NCBI GenBank assembly: GCA_029567375.1
Contig: JAKQLB010000278.1
Location: 1-48,460 of the forward strand
Reading direction: 5' to 3'
From: Bacteroidota bacterium
Lineage (GTDB): Bacteria; Bacteroidota; Bacteroidia; Bacteroidales; UBA932
Length of the DNA stretch: 48,460 nt
Shown: piece after piece, positions 1-8,706 of the stretch
Layout: the number at the start of each line of letters is the position of its first letter
Position numbering within the stretch: the stretch's first letter is position 1
Position numbers and translations under genes: made by a program
Notes under the pieces: model-generated
Seen by the model: the letters and a program-made list of their open reading frames with translations, nothing else
Databases searched by the model: none
What the model was told of the DNA's origin: nothing

Positions 1-108
1 TTGCGTAACAACACACGGACCAGCCTCGATAACAGTGCATGGAAGATTTTTTCCCTCGGCACTGAAAACGGAAGTCATTCCGATTTTTTTTCCAATTATT
101 CCAGGCAT
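1..108 (-). CDS. rplC: 50S ribosomal protein L3, N-terminal 36 codons (runs off left edge)
   Basis: The reverse strand from 108 down to 1 reads [19 protein letters not shown] and onward for 36 uninterrupted codons, the characteristic start of bacterial L3 in Bacteroidota. L3 is a primary 23S rRNA-binding protein of the large subunit. The ATG at 108-106 is the only sensible start and is preceded by a good phylum-type promoter. In most bacteria rplC directly follows rpsJ within the S10 operon. No rpsJ lies upstream here: the next 220 bases are promoter and spacer, then an unrelated gene points the other way. The gene is truncated only by the window edge. Identification rests on recognising the conserved N-terminus. 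Confidence 0.95.
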   Translation of the reverse strand, partial: MPGIIGKKIGMTSVFSAEGKNLPCTVIEAGPCVVTQ

Positions 109-148
109 TGGTTGTTAATTTGGTGTAAATAAATTAGTTAACTAGTCT

Positions 149-165
149 CCGCACATTTTTTGCGG
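149..165 (-). promoter_or_regulatory. Short hairpin near the start of the rplC transcript
   Basis: On the minus strand CCGCA, a 7-base loop and TGCGG form a perfect 5-bp stem just downstream of the predicted -7 box. It would sit at or next to the 5' end of the mRNA. It could stabilise the transcript or act in ribosomal-protein feedback. Both roles are inferred; only the inverted repeat is seen. Confidence 0.4.
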
Positions 166-169
166 GCTG

Positions 170-201
170 CAAATATATAATGTTTTTCTTTATCGGCCAA
201 A
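170..201 (-). promoter_or_regulatory. Promoter of rplC (Bacteroidota type)
   Basis: On the minus strand TTTG (201-198), a 20-base spacer and TATATTTG (177-170) match the -33/-7 pattern of the Bacteroidota primary sigma factor. The predicted transcript starts near 163, giving a leader of about 55 bases. Such a promoter directly before rplC means this gene begins a transcription unit here. Confidence 0.75.
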
Positions 202-205
202 TAAT

Positions 206-239
206 CCGTTGATTTTCAATTAATATTCCGTTGATTTTC
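206..239. repeat. Pair of 12-bp direct repeats 22 bp apart, upstream of the rplC promoter
   Basis: CCGTTGATTTTC occurs at 206-217 and again at 228-239, identical and spaced 22 bp (about two helical turns). Relative to rplC both copies lie just upstream of the -33 box, where activator sites or UP-like elements would sit. They are also in front of the rightward gene at 333. Function is not known. Confidence 0.6.
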
Positions 240-332
240 CGACAAACGGTTTTTCAGAATCGGAATTATTGAATTACCTTTATAGTTTACTTGGGGAGTC
301 ATTCGGGAAGGAGCTAAAAGAGGTCACTTAGG

Positions 333-728
333 ATGAAAAATGTATTAAAAATATCACTTACTCTTATTTGCTTGTATGTTTTTTTGGCAAAAATATATGC
401 GATAGTTTTTTCTTTAGTAAAGCGTATTAGTGATTGGCCGGTATTACTTGTAGATGTGGTAGTCCTGTGTGCCTGCGTGCTCCTGGTTCTGTTTTTGTGG
501 AGAAATAGAGCAAATATAAGATATGGGATAGTCTGGTGTATATTGATTGTTGGGGCGATTTTTGCACAACTTTATGTAGGATTATTCAACTTTTTGATAA
601 AGAATCCGGGTATCGATCAAACGAGAGTTTTATGGGCTTTTGATCTGCCGAATTTGCTCTCTCTGTTGATTCTGGTGGTTTTGATGATAATGATTATTAA
701 AAAATGGGAGCGTGTTGGAAAAATTTAA
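333..728 (+). CDS. Hypothetical small membrane protein, four predicted TM segments
   Basis: This encodes a 131-residue protein I do not recognise. Four hydrophobic stretches (about residues 5-28, 35-56, 63-86 and 100-123) fill almost the whole chain, joined by short polar loops with positive charges such as WRNRANIRYG, so it should be an inner-membrane protein. It is the first of three closely packed plus-strand genes: its TAA ends one base before the ATG of the next. The block is clearly more AT-rich than the genes to its right, which suggests later acquisition. A weak promoter-like TACCTTTA lies about 60 bases upstream. An orphan coding gene is likely; function is unknown. Confidence 0.6.
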   Translation: MKNVLKISLTLICLYVFLAKIYAIVFSLVKRISDWPVLLVDVVVLCACVLLVLFLWRNRANIRYGIVWCILIVGAIFAQLYVGLFNFLIKNPGIDQTRVLWAFDLPNLLSLLILVVLMIMIIKKWERVGKI

Positions 729-729
729 T

Positions 730-1248
730 ATGAAAAAAAGCGGAATAATATTTTTGTTCCTGGTTTTAGGTCTATCGGGTTGCTATGATTCCCATGTCCT
801 GCCAGGGGCCAAAATAGGTTATCTTGAAAAATATCATTGTTGGCCATACGATGTGACTGTTTATTCTGTGAAGAATATTAAAATTGACTCATTATTTTAC
901 ACCTATCCGTTGAAACGGTATTTTGGCAATGATGCAAAGTACAATATCTCAACTTGGAAGAAATATGATGATTTGGATTGGAAGAAATATGATGATTCGG
1001 ATACTTTGATTTGGTCCGGCATGAATAAGGTTCTTGAACAATGTGATGATAATATTGAGTTATATATGCATATAATGAAAGGAGAAGAAATTTACTATTC
1101 AGGTTCTTATCAATATATGAAAAACAGAGAAGGCAAGAAAGAAAGAAGCTATGAAAAGATATTATTTCTAGACTTAAAATCCAACAAGTTACACGTATTT
1201 AAAGATGTCAATAAAACGAAGAGTATCCTTGTTTTTTGTCCTTATTAG
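730..1248 (+). CDS. Hypothetical lipoprotein with internal 8-residue duplication
   Basis: From ATG 730 this encodes 172 residues. The N-terminus has a lysine-rich start, a hydrophobic core and the lipobox LSGC, with the lipidated Cys at residue 18, so export and anchoring to a membrane are likely. An upstream GTG at 712 would add six residues before the signal sequence and overlap the previous gene, so 730 is preferred. The middle holds WKKYDDLD followed at once by WKKYDDSD, a tandem duplication. Tyr, Lys and Asp are abundant. The last 44 bases overlap the next gene, which fits translational coupling. No family is recognised. Confidence 0.6.
   Translation: MKKSGIIFLFLVLGLSGCYDSHVLPGAKIGYLEKYHCWPYDVTVYSVKNIKIDSLFYTYPLKRYFGNDAKYNISTWKKYDDLDWKKYDDSDTLIWSGMNKVLEQCDDNIELYMHIMKGEEIYYSGSYQYMKNREGKKERSYEKILFLDLKSNKLHVFKDVNKTKSILVFCPY
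954..1001 (+). repeat. Two tandem 24-bp repeats inside the lipoprotein gene
   Basis: Bases 954-977 and 978-1001 are the same 24-mer with one mismatch, adding eight codons in frame. This looks like a recent slippage or unequal-exchange duplication. Confidence 0.85.
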
Positions 1249-2341
1249 TTTTTGTGCGTCAGGACAAGATCTGTCCGGCACATATTACAGTGAATTCGGA
1301 ACAAAAATAGAAATAATAGGAAATGAATTGACTTATATCGAGCCTCATTTTTCTACCCCTGTCCGGTCCAATGACACCTTGGCAAAATGTACGTTTGAGT
1401 GGGTTGATGCTGATTTTATAAAAATCAACTCAACTCCACCGGACATTATTGCCCTCAAAGGATTAAATGTAACACAGCACTCTGATAGCACTGTCATTGA
1501 CGGCATAAAAGTGTCTTTTTCAATTCCATATCAAAGGTGCAATCTTAAAATACAGATACACGCCGATACTTTCAAAACCTTTGATTTTGTCTATTCCCAA
1601 GAGAGCAGAGATGTGATGTTGCCCAATAATGTCAGATCAATAACATTTTATATTGCTCCCGAACATATTATACCACATACTGCAGATGGGCTGTTTTATG
1701 GTGTTATTGGATTTGACCCACTTCAGGAGTTTGAAATAAAAGAGAATACCAATACGGTTTTGATAGAAATCCCTGCCCTCGATGATTCTTTTTTCGAAAA
1801 ATACTACATAAAAGATGATTATGCCAGGGTATCGAATGACTCCATTATGTGGAAAGGGGAAGTATTTGTAAAGGGTGCTGACGCTCCAATTCAGGAGTTA
1901 TTTCAACTCGAAGGAGAGTCAGGTAATCAGTTAAATGAAATGATAATTTCAAGTATCAATTCCTATATTACTTGGAAAAAGAGTTTTGTAAAAGGTGGAA
2001 TCAGTCTGCATGATACTTGTCATTATTGGATTTGTAAAGATGGCTTGCCTGCTGATTTTCCTTATGATAGTATGCAGAATGTTACCTTTTTGAGTTTGCA
2101 CAATTGCAATGGTCTATCGAAATCGTTGCGTAAGGAATTAAAAAAAGGAATAGATGCCTGTTTTGTATGGTTAAAATTAACAGAGAGGCAGTTGGTTATT
2201 GGCATTGGCGGTAGGATAGTTAAATTGATTAAGAATAATAATCTTGAAGTAAGTGTAGGCGATTGGTCTGTTTTTACTTATGAGTACTCTTGCGAAAAGC
2301 AAAAATGGATGCTTGTAAATACCGAATACGGCGGTATTTAA
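1205..2341 (+). CDS. Hypothetical secreted protein, 378 aa
   Basis: The protein opens with a basic n-region (MSIKRRV), a hydrophobic core and a small-residue cleavage region ending ASGQ near residue 21, so it is probably exported by Sec. The rest is soluble and rich in beta-prone and acidic residues, including several Cys (IPYQRC, HDTCHYW, HNCNG, DACFVW). I see no known catalytic motif or domain. It begins inside the 3' end of the preceding lipoprotein gene (44-bp overlap), so the two probably share a transcript. Base composition is AT-rich like its two partners. The three together may be a small accessory module of membrane, lipid-anchored and secreted proteins. Role unknown. Confidence 0.6.
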   Translation: MSIKRRVSLFFVLISFCASGQDLSGTYYSEFGTKIEIIGNELTYIEPHFSTPVRSNDTLAKCTFEWVDADFIKINSTPPDIIALKGLNVTQHSDSTVIDGIKVSFSIPYQRCNLKIQIHADTFKTFDFVYSQESRDVMLPNNVRSITFYIAPEHIIPHTADGLFYGVIGFDPLQEFEIKENTNTVLIEIPALDDSFFEKYYIKDDYARVSNDSIMWKGEVFVKGADAPIQELFQLEGESGNQLNEMIISSINSYITWKKSFVKGGISLHDTCHYWICKDGLPADFPYDSMQNVTFLSLHNCNGLSKSLRKELKKGIDACFVWLKLTERQLVIGIGGRIVKLIKNNNLEVSVGDWSVFTYEYSCEKQKWMLVNTEYGGI

Positions 2342-2354
2342 AATACCCCAAAAT

Positions 2355-2408
2355 CGCACAACAAAACAAGCAATATTTTGAAAAAGTGCTCAACGAGTTG
2401 TGCGTTTT
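2355..2408 (+). terminator. Possible long-loop terminator after the orphan gene block
   Basis: CGCACAAC (2355-2362) pairs perfectly with GTTGTGCG (2397-2404), followed by TTTT. The 34-base loop is unusually long, so this may be only a stem of another structure. Confidence 0.4.
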
Positions 2409-2444
2409 GGTGAAAGTGCGCTTTTGACGCAGCTTAACCTGGAA

Positions 2445-4115
2445 TTATAAAAACATCAAAATCATAAGTTGTGCGGTGATGACGCGCAAAAACATGGTGA
2501 GCGGATAGACTGTGGCGTAGCTTACTGCGGGGACATCGTTACCGGCTGTGGAATTTGCAAAGGCAAGGGCAGGAGGGTCGGTCATGCTTCCCGAAATCAT
2601 TCCCATCAAGACAAAATAGTTGATTTTGCACGCTTTACGTCCTATTATGCCGATAATCAGAATGGGCAAAACGGTAATGATAACTCCGTAACCAATCCAC
2701 TTATAGCCGCCACTCAAAATAGTCTCCACGAAACTTTCGCCCGCACCTATTCCGACGCATGCCAGGAATATGGCTATTCCTATTTCGCGCAGCATCAAAT
2801 TGGCACTCACGGTTGTATAGGTCACGAGCTTATATTTCGGACCAAATATGCTGATGAGTATCGAAACAATGAGCGGACCGCCTGCCAACCCCAATTTCAC
2901 GGGTTGCGGAATCCCGGGAATTGTAAAGGGAATGCTTCCCAACAGGACGCCGAAAGAGATGCCGATAAAGATGGAAATAAGATTAGGCTCTCTCAGTCGC
3001 TTCAAAGAGTTGCCCAGGAATTTTTCCACCTCCGCTATTGACGCTTCGGAACCGACAACTGTAACTCTATCACCAATTTGCAGTTTCAATCTGGGTTCGG
3101 CAACTAAGTCCACACCTGCACGGTTTACACGAGTAACGTTGATGCCGTAGAGATTTCTAAGCCTCAATTGTCCTATGGATTTTCCGTTAATGGCGGATTT
3201 GGTTATGGCAATTCGGCGGGAAACCAATTGGGAGTCGAGCTTGTTCCATTGCGCTCTATCCATATCGATGCGTTGTCCGATGAGTGCTTCAATTTGATCT
3301 ATATTTTGCAGATTTGAAACAATCAGCACTTTGTCGTTCTCTTCGAGGAGAGTGTCGTTTTTTGGCACAACGAGCTCGCCGCTTTTCACATGTAAAACCC
3401 GGGAAATGACAAATTCTTTTTCAATGAGCTTTTTAATTTCGTGAAGTGGTTTACCCACTATCGCGGGATTTTTCACAACGAGCGAAAACATATTAGCTTC
3501 AGTTAGTTTTGTTTCGCTTTGCGAATCCAAACCGGCTTTCTCTTTTTCAATATTTATTTTAAAAATATATCTGAATAGCACGAGGGTCAATATGATGCCT
3601 ACTACGCCCAAAGGATAGGCAACCGCATAAGCGGTGGCAATAGTAGGGTCTGTCGCTCCGGTAATATCGGTAAAGGTCTGTTGTGCAGCACCCATTCCAG
3701 GTGTGTTGGTTACCGCTCCCGAAAGGATTCCCACCATTGTGGAAATGGGAGTATCCGTTATTAAGTGAATTATATAGGCGGTTATCACACCTAAAAATAC
3801 AACTCCCGTTGCGAGCAAATTGAGGGTAATTCCGCCTTTTTTGAAAGAGGAGAAAAAACTTGGACCAACCTGCATTCCTATTGAATAGATAAAGAGAATA
3901 AGTCCGAACTCTTTCATAAAATGGAGCACTTCCGGATGGATTTGTAACCCGAAATGTCCTAGGAATATCCCTAAAAACAGAATCCAGGTTGTCCCCAGAG
4001 AGATGCCGAAAATCTTTATTTTTCCCAGTAAAAGCCCGATGGCAATTACAACCGAAAGTAAGAGTATGGAGTGGGCAATCCCCGTCCCTGTAATTAATTC
4101 AGTCAGCCAGTTCAT
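2445..4115 (-). CDS. AspT/YidE/YbjL-family transporter with two RCK_C domains
   Basis: This 556-residue membrane protein has the layout of the aspartate:alanine exchanger family. An N-terminal block of about five or six TM helices (residues 1-190) is followed by a cytosolic section with two TrkA-C-like (RCK_C) modules (about 210-285 and 295-370), then a second membrane block (380-556). The two membrane halves share Gly-rich re-entrant stretches ([17 protein letters not shown] and [15 protein letters not shown]), the internal duplication known for the family. Relatives exchange amino or dicarboxylic acids; many, such as YidE, have no proven substrate. It has its own promoter and sits alone between unrelated units. 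The substrate cannot be read from sequence. Confidence 0.88.
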   Translation of the reverse strand: MNWLTELITGTGIAHSILLLSVVIAIGLLLGKIKIFGISLGTTWILFLGIFLGHFGLQIHPEVLHFMKEFGLILFIYSIGMQVGPSFFSSFKKGGITLNLLATGVVFLGVITAYIIHLITDTPISTMVGILSGAVTNTPGMGAAQQTFTDITGATDPTIATAYAVAYPLGVVGIILTLVLFRYIFKINIEKEKAGLDSQSETKLTEANMFSLVVKNPAIVGKPLHEIKKLIEKEFVISRVLHVKSGELVVPKNDTLLEENDKVLIVSNLQNIDQIEALIGQRIDMDRAQWNKLDSQLVSRRIAITKSAINGKSIGQLRLRNLYGINVTRVNRAGVDLVAEPRLKLQIGDRVTVVGSEASIAEVEKFLGNSLKRLREPNLISIFIGISFGVLLGSIPFTIPGIPQPVKLGLAGGPLIVSILISIFGPKYKLVTYTTVSANLMLREIGIAIFLACVGIGAGESFVETILSGGYKWIGYGVIITVLPILIIGIIGRKACKINYFVLMGMISGSMTDPPALAFANSTAGNDVPAVSYATVYPLTMFLRVITAQLMILMFL

Positions 4116-4158
4116 CGTTAGTTTTATGGTCTAATCATGTTTGACTTAAGAAAGCGCA

Positions 4159-4190
4159 CAAATGTACTACTTCTTTTGTTGTTGCACAAA
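4159..4190 (-). promoter_or_regulatory. Promoter of the AspT/YidE-like gene
   Basis: On the minus strand TTTG (4190-4187), a 20-base spacer and TACATTTG (4166-4159) fit the Bacteroidota consensus. The leader to ATG 4115 is about 35 bases. The -33 box overlaps the T-run of the terminator of the upstream C25 operon. Confidence 0.75.
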
Positions 4191-4218
4191 AAACCCCGAA
4201 AACCATAAGCTTTCGGGG
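4188..4218 (-). terminator. Rho-independent terminator of the C25 protease operon
   Basis: On the minus strand CCCCGAAA (4218-4211) pairs with TTTCGGGG (4201-4194) around a 9-base loop, then a run of T. It lies 28 bases past the stop of the last C25 gene and ends that operon. Confidence 0.85.
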
Positions 4219-4246
4219 TAGTGTCAATAGCAAAGGTTCCGTGAGT

Positions 4247-6487
4247 TTACTCCCACCTGAGCCTTTTGACGGTTTTAATCATTTCGCGTTTCATTCTGGG
4301 TGAAAGCTCCTGAGTGGCGAGCCACCCGTTGATAACGTTCGCGATTTTTTCCCTTTCAACCGAATAATTGAACCAGCCGAGTGCCTCAATCATCACGAGG
4401 CGGGTATATTCGCTCTGAGAAGCATTGCCGGCGACCTCAAGCAGCTCATCAACCTTCCAATGGAGTGGATTGTTGCGCAGGGTCCTCATTTCGGATTCTC
4501 TTTTTAGATCATCCGCATTGAGGTCCTTGATGGTCTCCATCATCTTGGGTATATTGTTGTAGAAATATCCCATATCCTTCGCAATGTCTTCAGGCAGCTC
4601 ATCGTGCTTGAAGAGGTTGAGAGCCCCTTGAGCAGCATATTGTGTGCGAACCACTTCATGAGAATGGCGTACGACATCTATAAGCTCATCTTTACAATTC
4701 TCCGCTCCCATTTTGCCCGCATAGTGGCAGGATTGTCTGCGGATCATCTCAAAGGGGTCAAAAATCCCCTTCTCCACCACTTTGAAAGTATTCTCATCCA
4801 CAAAAGGCGCAATAGCCGTCAATGCCTGAAGACGCACAATCCGGGATTTATCCTTCTCAAAGATCTCAGCCAGATCGGCAGAATTTAGATCTCCAAGTTC
4901 AGAGAGCTGTTTCACTGCCATTGCGCGGAATATCGGCTCCCTCGCGTTGAGGAAATCCATCCAATATTCGCTGCTGCCGATACCATCATTCTTCATTTTT
5001 CCATCGAGGATATGAGAATGAAATGCGAGTGAGCGGGAAATCTCCGCTGCATCCACTCCCTCGGGAGCAGTGAATTTGAAAGTGGGATCTCCGATCATAT
5101 GTGATTCGAGGTAGCAAACTTCCTTCTGCCAGAAACCGGCTCTGATGCCGAGTGCCAGATAGCCGATAAGCTGATCGGCCCATTTGTCCTGAAGCACGTT
5201 GACAGTATTCCCTTGGGCCACCACATTGCGTCCATCATTGAAAATATGATAGCCGGCGACGTAGCCCTTTTCGTGGAAAGAACCGTTGTAACAAGCATTG
5301 AATATGGTCAGCCTTGCGCCGGTTTTTAGCTTTAGGATATCCTCAAGTACAATATTGATGTTAGCGGATGCCAGTGAGTCGTTGATCCTTTCCGCTTCCA
5401 TCGCCTCATCCGAGAAAAGTGCGGGGTTCAAGTGATAGTGCTCCGTCATCTCCTTGATATACTCCGCTTTTTTGTCGGGATTTCTCTTTACCGCACGGCG
5501 TAGGTCATTTCTGAGGGTGCGTTTGAGGGATTCGATGTTCTCTCCGATGGTATATGCGGGAGCAATGCCGTTGATGTATTGGGTATCGGGAGATCCGTGC
5601 TCGCTGAACATCAGTACATCTGTCTCCGGCCGCTGGATCTCGTTGTACAACCTAAACTTCATATAGTTGTCCTGTCTGAAGTTGTAAAATTTGTTGCCGG
5701 ATGCCTTTTTGAATGCCTGTGGGAAATACTCCCTGAAGAGCATTGGCTGCTGTCTCCACACATTGAGACAATCGGAGTTGTAGCCGTGGCCTGCAAAGAA
5801 AATGAAATGGTCGAGTGGATTGACCTCTTTATGAGCGGCAACCACCTTCTGCAAATATTTTTTCATTACCTCCATCTTATCGCCCGGAAAATCCTCGGGG
5901 ACACGCATACGTGCCGAATAGAAATTGGGGCTGAGCTTCTGTGCTCCATTCTCGGTCAGGTTGTAATAAAACCAGCGGGGGTTATTCTCATCCTGTCCAA
6001 TGAATTCGAAGTCAAGATGAAGGTCGTCGTAATACCTGTCGGAGGTAACGGATGACTCCTCTCTAGGGAAGGTATTTTCATTCATCTTGAATGCGGTGGT
6101 CATAAACTGAGCCTGGCGCACTCTGGCGATGGGAATATCGCCGATGAAGACCATACCTTCGAGGAGAGGTTTTTTCTTGGAAAGAGCAATAATCTGAGCT
6201 TTTACATCTTCGGGCCTGGCCCAGTCGGAAGAGAGGATATAGGTACCTAGCCCTTCATTTTGGAGCACTTTCCTATAAGAGTCGATCTCAGCCTTGCAGG
6301 CATTATATGTCTTGTTGTCCACGAAAATGGCAAAGGATGTGGCCGCCTTAGGGTCACATTTGACAATATTAACTTTTGCTTTAGCTGTTGCAGCTGCCTT
6401 GGCTTTAGGTGCGGCAACCATTGTGCCCGCCATAAGAATAGCACAAATCAAAGCAAATACATTTTTCATAGTAACTCTTCTTCTCAT
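4247..6487 (-). CDS. C25 (gingipain-like) cysteine protease with C-terminal HEAT-like repeats, copy 1
   Basis: This is a 746-residue exported protein. The Sec signal (about residues 1-26) leads almost directly into a clan CD, family C25-like catalytic region with no long propeptide. Candidate catalytic residues are His297 in SEHGSPDTQY and Cys399 in FNACYNGSF, the same order as the gingipain dyad (HGS then ACxNGDF). An extra FAGHGYNSD motif lies near residue 234. The signature GNTVNVLQDKW and the closing GDPTFKF are shared with the two other copies. Residues from about 520 on form helical HEAT-like repeats and end KTVKRLRWE. No type IX secretion C-terminal domain is visible, so the periplasm or another route is expected. 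ATGA overlap with the preceding C25 gene indicates translational coupling and fixes the start. Substrate unknown. Confidence 0.85.
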   Translation of the reverse strand: MRRRVTMKNVFALICAILMAGTMVAAPKAKAAATAKAKVNIVKCDPKAATSFAIFVDNKTYNACKAEIDSYRKVLQNEGLGTYILSSDWARPEDVKAQIIALSKKKPLLEGMVFIGDIPIARVRQAQFMTTAFKMNENTFPREESSVTSDRYYDDLHLDFEFIGQDENNPRWFYYNLTENGAQKLSPNFYSARMRVPEDFPGDKMEVMKKYLQKVVAAHKEVNPLDHFIFFAGHGYNSDCLNVWRQQPMLFREYFPQAFKKASGNKFYNFRQDNYMKFRLYNEIQRPETDVLMFSEHGSPDTQYINGIAPAYTIGENIESLKRTLRNDLRRAVKRNPDKKAEYIKEMTEHYHLNPALFSDEAMEAERINDSLASANINIVLEDILKLKTGARLTIFNACYNGSFHEKGYVAGYHIFNDGRNVVAQGNTVNVLQDKWADQLIGYLALGIRAGFWQKEVCYLESHMIGDPTFKFTAPEGVDAAEISRSLAFHSHILDGKMKNDGIGSSEYWMDFLNAREPIFRAMAVKQLSELGDLNSADLAEIFEKDKSRIVRLQALTAIAPFVDENTFKVVEKGIFDPFEMIRRQSCHYAGKMGAENCKDELIDVVRHSHEVVRTQYAAQGALNLFKHDELPEDIAKDMGYFYNNIPKMMETIKDLNADDLKRESEMRTLRNNPLHWKVDELLEVAGNASQSEYTRLVMIEALGWFNYSVEREKIANVINGWLATQELSPRMKREMIKTVKRLRWE

Positions 6488-8685
6488 CGTGTAAATTCTT
6501 TTAAGCGGTTGATTGTCTTCAAAAGTTCGTCGGAAAGTCGGGGGTCGAGATCTTTCTGATTAGCGAGAATAGCCTGGCAGCCGTTGATGATCTCCACTCT
6601 GTTGTAAGCACGCACATACCATCCCAGAGCTTCAGTAAGGGCGATTTTCAGCTCAAGATCCTCTTCGGGATTGCCGATGACATTTAGGATGTCGTATGCC
6701 ATATGGGGGAAGGGGTTGTTTCTCAGCACCACAATATAGAACTCCCTTTTGGAGGGCTTTATGTCAGTGTCTATGACGCATCTCCAGCACTCGGTAAGTG
6801 TGCGTTCGGCACTATCGATCACATCCTTTACATTTTTCAAGAATTCCTTATTATCGTAGACAAACTCGTTTTCATCCATGATGGCATCCTCAAAGAAATG
6901 CTTCAAAAGTTCCACGTTGAGATGGTGTGCGCTGAAGCTCATATTGAATGCAATCCTTTTTGCAAGGTAATCCTCGAGGTAAGCGTTCACCATGTAGGGT
7001 GCCAGATCGTTGCGTCCAACTCTGCCCATGTAGTACATAGCTTTTCTGCGGATGAACTCGTATGGGTCATCCGATGCCAACTTAAGCAACTCTATATAGT
7101 TGTCGTCATGGTAGTGCGCAAGCAAATGCAAACACTGAAGACGCAGCATATAGTAGGGAGAACTCTTGTAAGTATCGAGCAGGAGATCCGACATTCCTTC
7201 ATATTCCAGCTCAAAGAGCTTGTAAAGGGCTAAGCCCTGTATATCCTCGGGGAGATTGTGCTCCATTACGGCGAGCCAATACTCCGGATCCTTGGAGTGC
7301 ATCTTGATGCGCGGCATCCTTTCCGGCCTTGCAAATCTGAAAGTGGGGTCGCCGATGATATGGGACTCAAGGATATTGATGTTCTTCGTCCATTCACCGA
7401 TCCTCATACCGTATGCGAGCATGCCCATCAGGTCGGTAGAGGATTTATCCTGGAGTACGTTGACTGAGTTGCCGAAACAGGCAATGGTCTTACCCTCGCC
7501 AAAAATATACTCACCTGCGATGAAGTCTCCGTTCCTGAAGTCGCCATTATAGCAGGCGTCAAGTATCACAACGCGGGGATTTGGGCCGATTGCCCTGATA
7601 TCTTCAAGTTCAAAACCGGTTTTTGCATACTCGACAGAGTCCTCCGCAATCACTGCAGGGTCATTCCATCCCTTAAACCAGGTGCTGTCGATGCCATGTT
7701 CCTTGATATACCTCTCCATGGCCTCCTGCACACTATTGCCTCTTTTCTCTACACTCCTAAGCTGTCTGCGAAGCAATCTTTTACCGGAAGTATAGTAATC
7801 CTCTTCGTATTCATTCGGAATAGCTCCGGTCAAATATTGTCTTTCGGTCACACCGTGTTCGTGAAATAGCATCAGGTCCACATCATCGCGCTGCATCTCT
7901 TCTGTCAGAATCTCCTTCATATAGGGGTACATTGCGAAGAGATAAAACTTGGCATTGTTAGCGTGCCCCTGAGTCGCTGCGGGTATCTGTTCCTGCATCA
8001 CATAGCTCTGGTCCTTCCAGGCGATTAGACTATTGGAGAATGAGCCGTCTCCGGTGTATTGTACCACCACATCGAGGGGATTTTCAACACTCCTCTCCTT
8101 AACCACCTTTTTGAGGTAGTTGCGGATCTGAACAAAGCCTGCTTCACCCTTTGCAGTTGAACGGATACGTCCACTATAAATGTCACAGGAAATGCGTTGG
8201 GGAGAATCACCGGTCTGCCAGTAATAGTAGAGATGCTGATGGGTCGAATCCCGATGAAGGAATCTGAATTTCAGGTCAAAATCATCATAGAAACGATCTG
8301 AAGGAACTGATGATTCATAGTAACTATAAGCATCCTGATCCATTTTGAATGCAGAGGTGAAGTGTTGCGCTCCGCGGATCATGGGAACCGGAATGTCACC
8401 TACGAATACTGCCCCCTCAAGTCCCTGTTCATCGTAATACTTTTTAAGGAAAAACTTCACATGCTCGGGAGATTCCCACTCGGCTGAGAGAATGTAGGTT
8501 GCGAGGCCATCTTTCTCTATGAGGTCGCGATAGGCGTGTATCTCCTCCTTGCAGGCATCATAGGTAGCCTGGTCAACAAATATGGCGAACGAGTTGCGGA
8601 CGCTTTGGGTTGGGGAGATAATATTTTGCTGCGCCCCCAGTGGGAGGCACAGCAAAATAAAAAAGAGTAACGATATTTTTTTCAT
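6484..8685 (-). CDS. C25 (gingipain-like) cysteine protease with HEAT-like repeats, copy 2
   Basis: This encodes 733 residues with a clear signal peptide (MKKISLLFFILLCLPLGAQ). It is homologous along its length to the copies on either side: opening SFAIFVDQATYDACKEEI, middle SSVPSDRFYDDFD, candidate catalytic His277 (HEHGVTERQY) and Cys378 (LDACYNGDF), then GNSVNVLQDKS and GDPTFRF. The first GHGYNSD motif of the other two copies is here TGDGSFSNS, so that His is gone while the later His is kept. The C-terminal part carries HEAT-like helical repeats and ends LLKTINRLKEFTR. It lies 21 bases after the DUF6850 gene and overlaps copy 1 by 4 bp. Likely an active protease with altered specificity; inactivity cannot be excluded. 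Confidence 0.85.
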   Translation of the reverse strand: MKKISLLFFILLCLPLGAQQNIISPTQSVRNSFAIFVDQATYDACKEEIHAYRDLIEKDGLATYILSAEWESPEHVKFFLKKYYDEQGLEGAVFVGDIPVPMIRGAQHFTSAFKMDQDAYSYYESSVPSDRFYDDFDLKFRFLHRDSTHQHLYYYWQTGDSPQRISCDIYSGRIRSTAKGEAGFVQIRNYLKKVVKERSVENPLDVVVQYTGDGSFSNSLIAWKDQSYVMQEQIPAATQGHANNAKFYLFAMYPYMKEILTEEMQRDDVDLMLFHEHGVTERQYLTGAIPNEYEEDYYTSGKRLLRRQLRSVEKRGNSVQEAMERYIKEHGIDSTWFKGWNDPAVIAEDSVEYAKTGFELEDIRAIGPNPRVVILDACYNGDFRNGDFIAGEYIFGEGKTIACFGNSVNVLQDKSSTDLMGMLAYGMRIGEWTKNINILESHIIGDPTFRFARPERMPRIKMHSKDPEYWLAVMEHNLPEDIQGLALYKLFELEYEGMSDLLLDTYKSSPYYMLRLQCLHLLAHYHDDNYIELLKLASDDPYEFIRRKAMYYMGRVGRNDLAPYMVNAYLEDYLAKRIAFNMSFSAHHLNVELLKHFFEDAIMDENEFVYDNKEFLKNVKDVIDSAERTLTECWRCVIDTDIKPSKREFYIVVLRNNPFPHMAYDILNVIGNPEEDLELKIALTEALGWYVRAYNRVEIINGCQAILANQKDLDPRLSDELLKTINRLKEFTR

Positions 8686-8706
8686 TAATTGGTACAGGAT
8701 ACTTTA

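Noticed and set aside
5579-6055. Plus-strand open frame opposite C25 copy 1
   Set aside because: It lies fully within a conserved protease gene and has no recognisable features.
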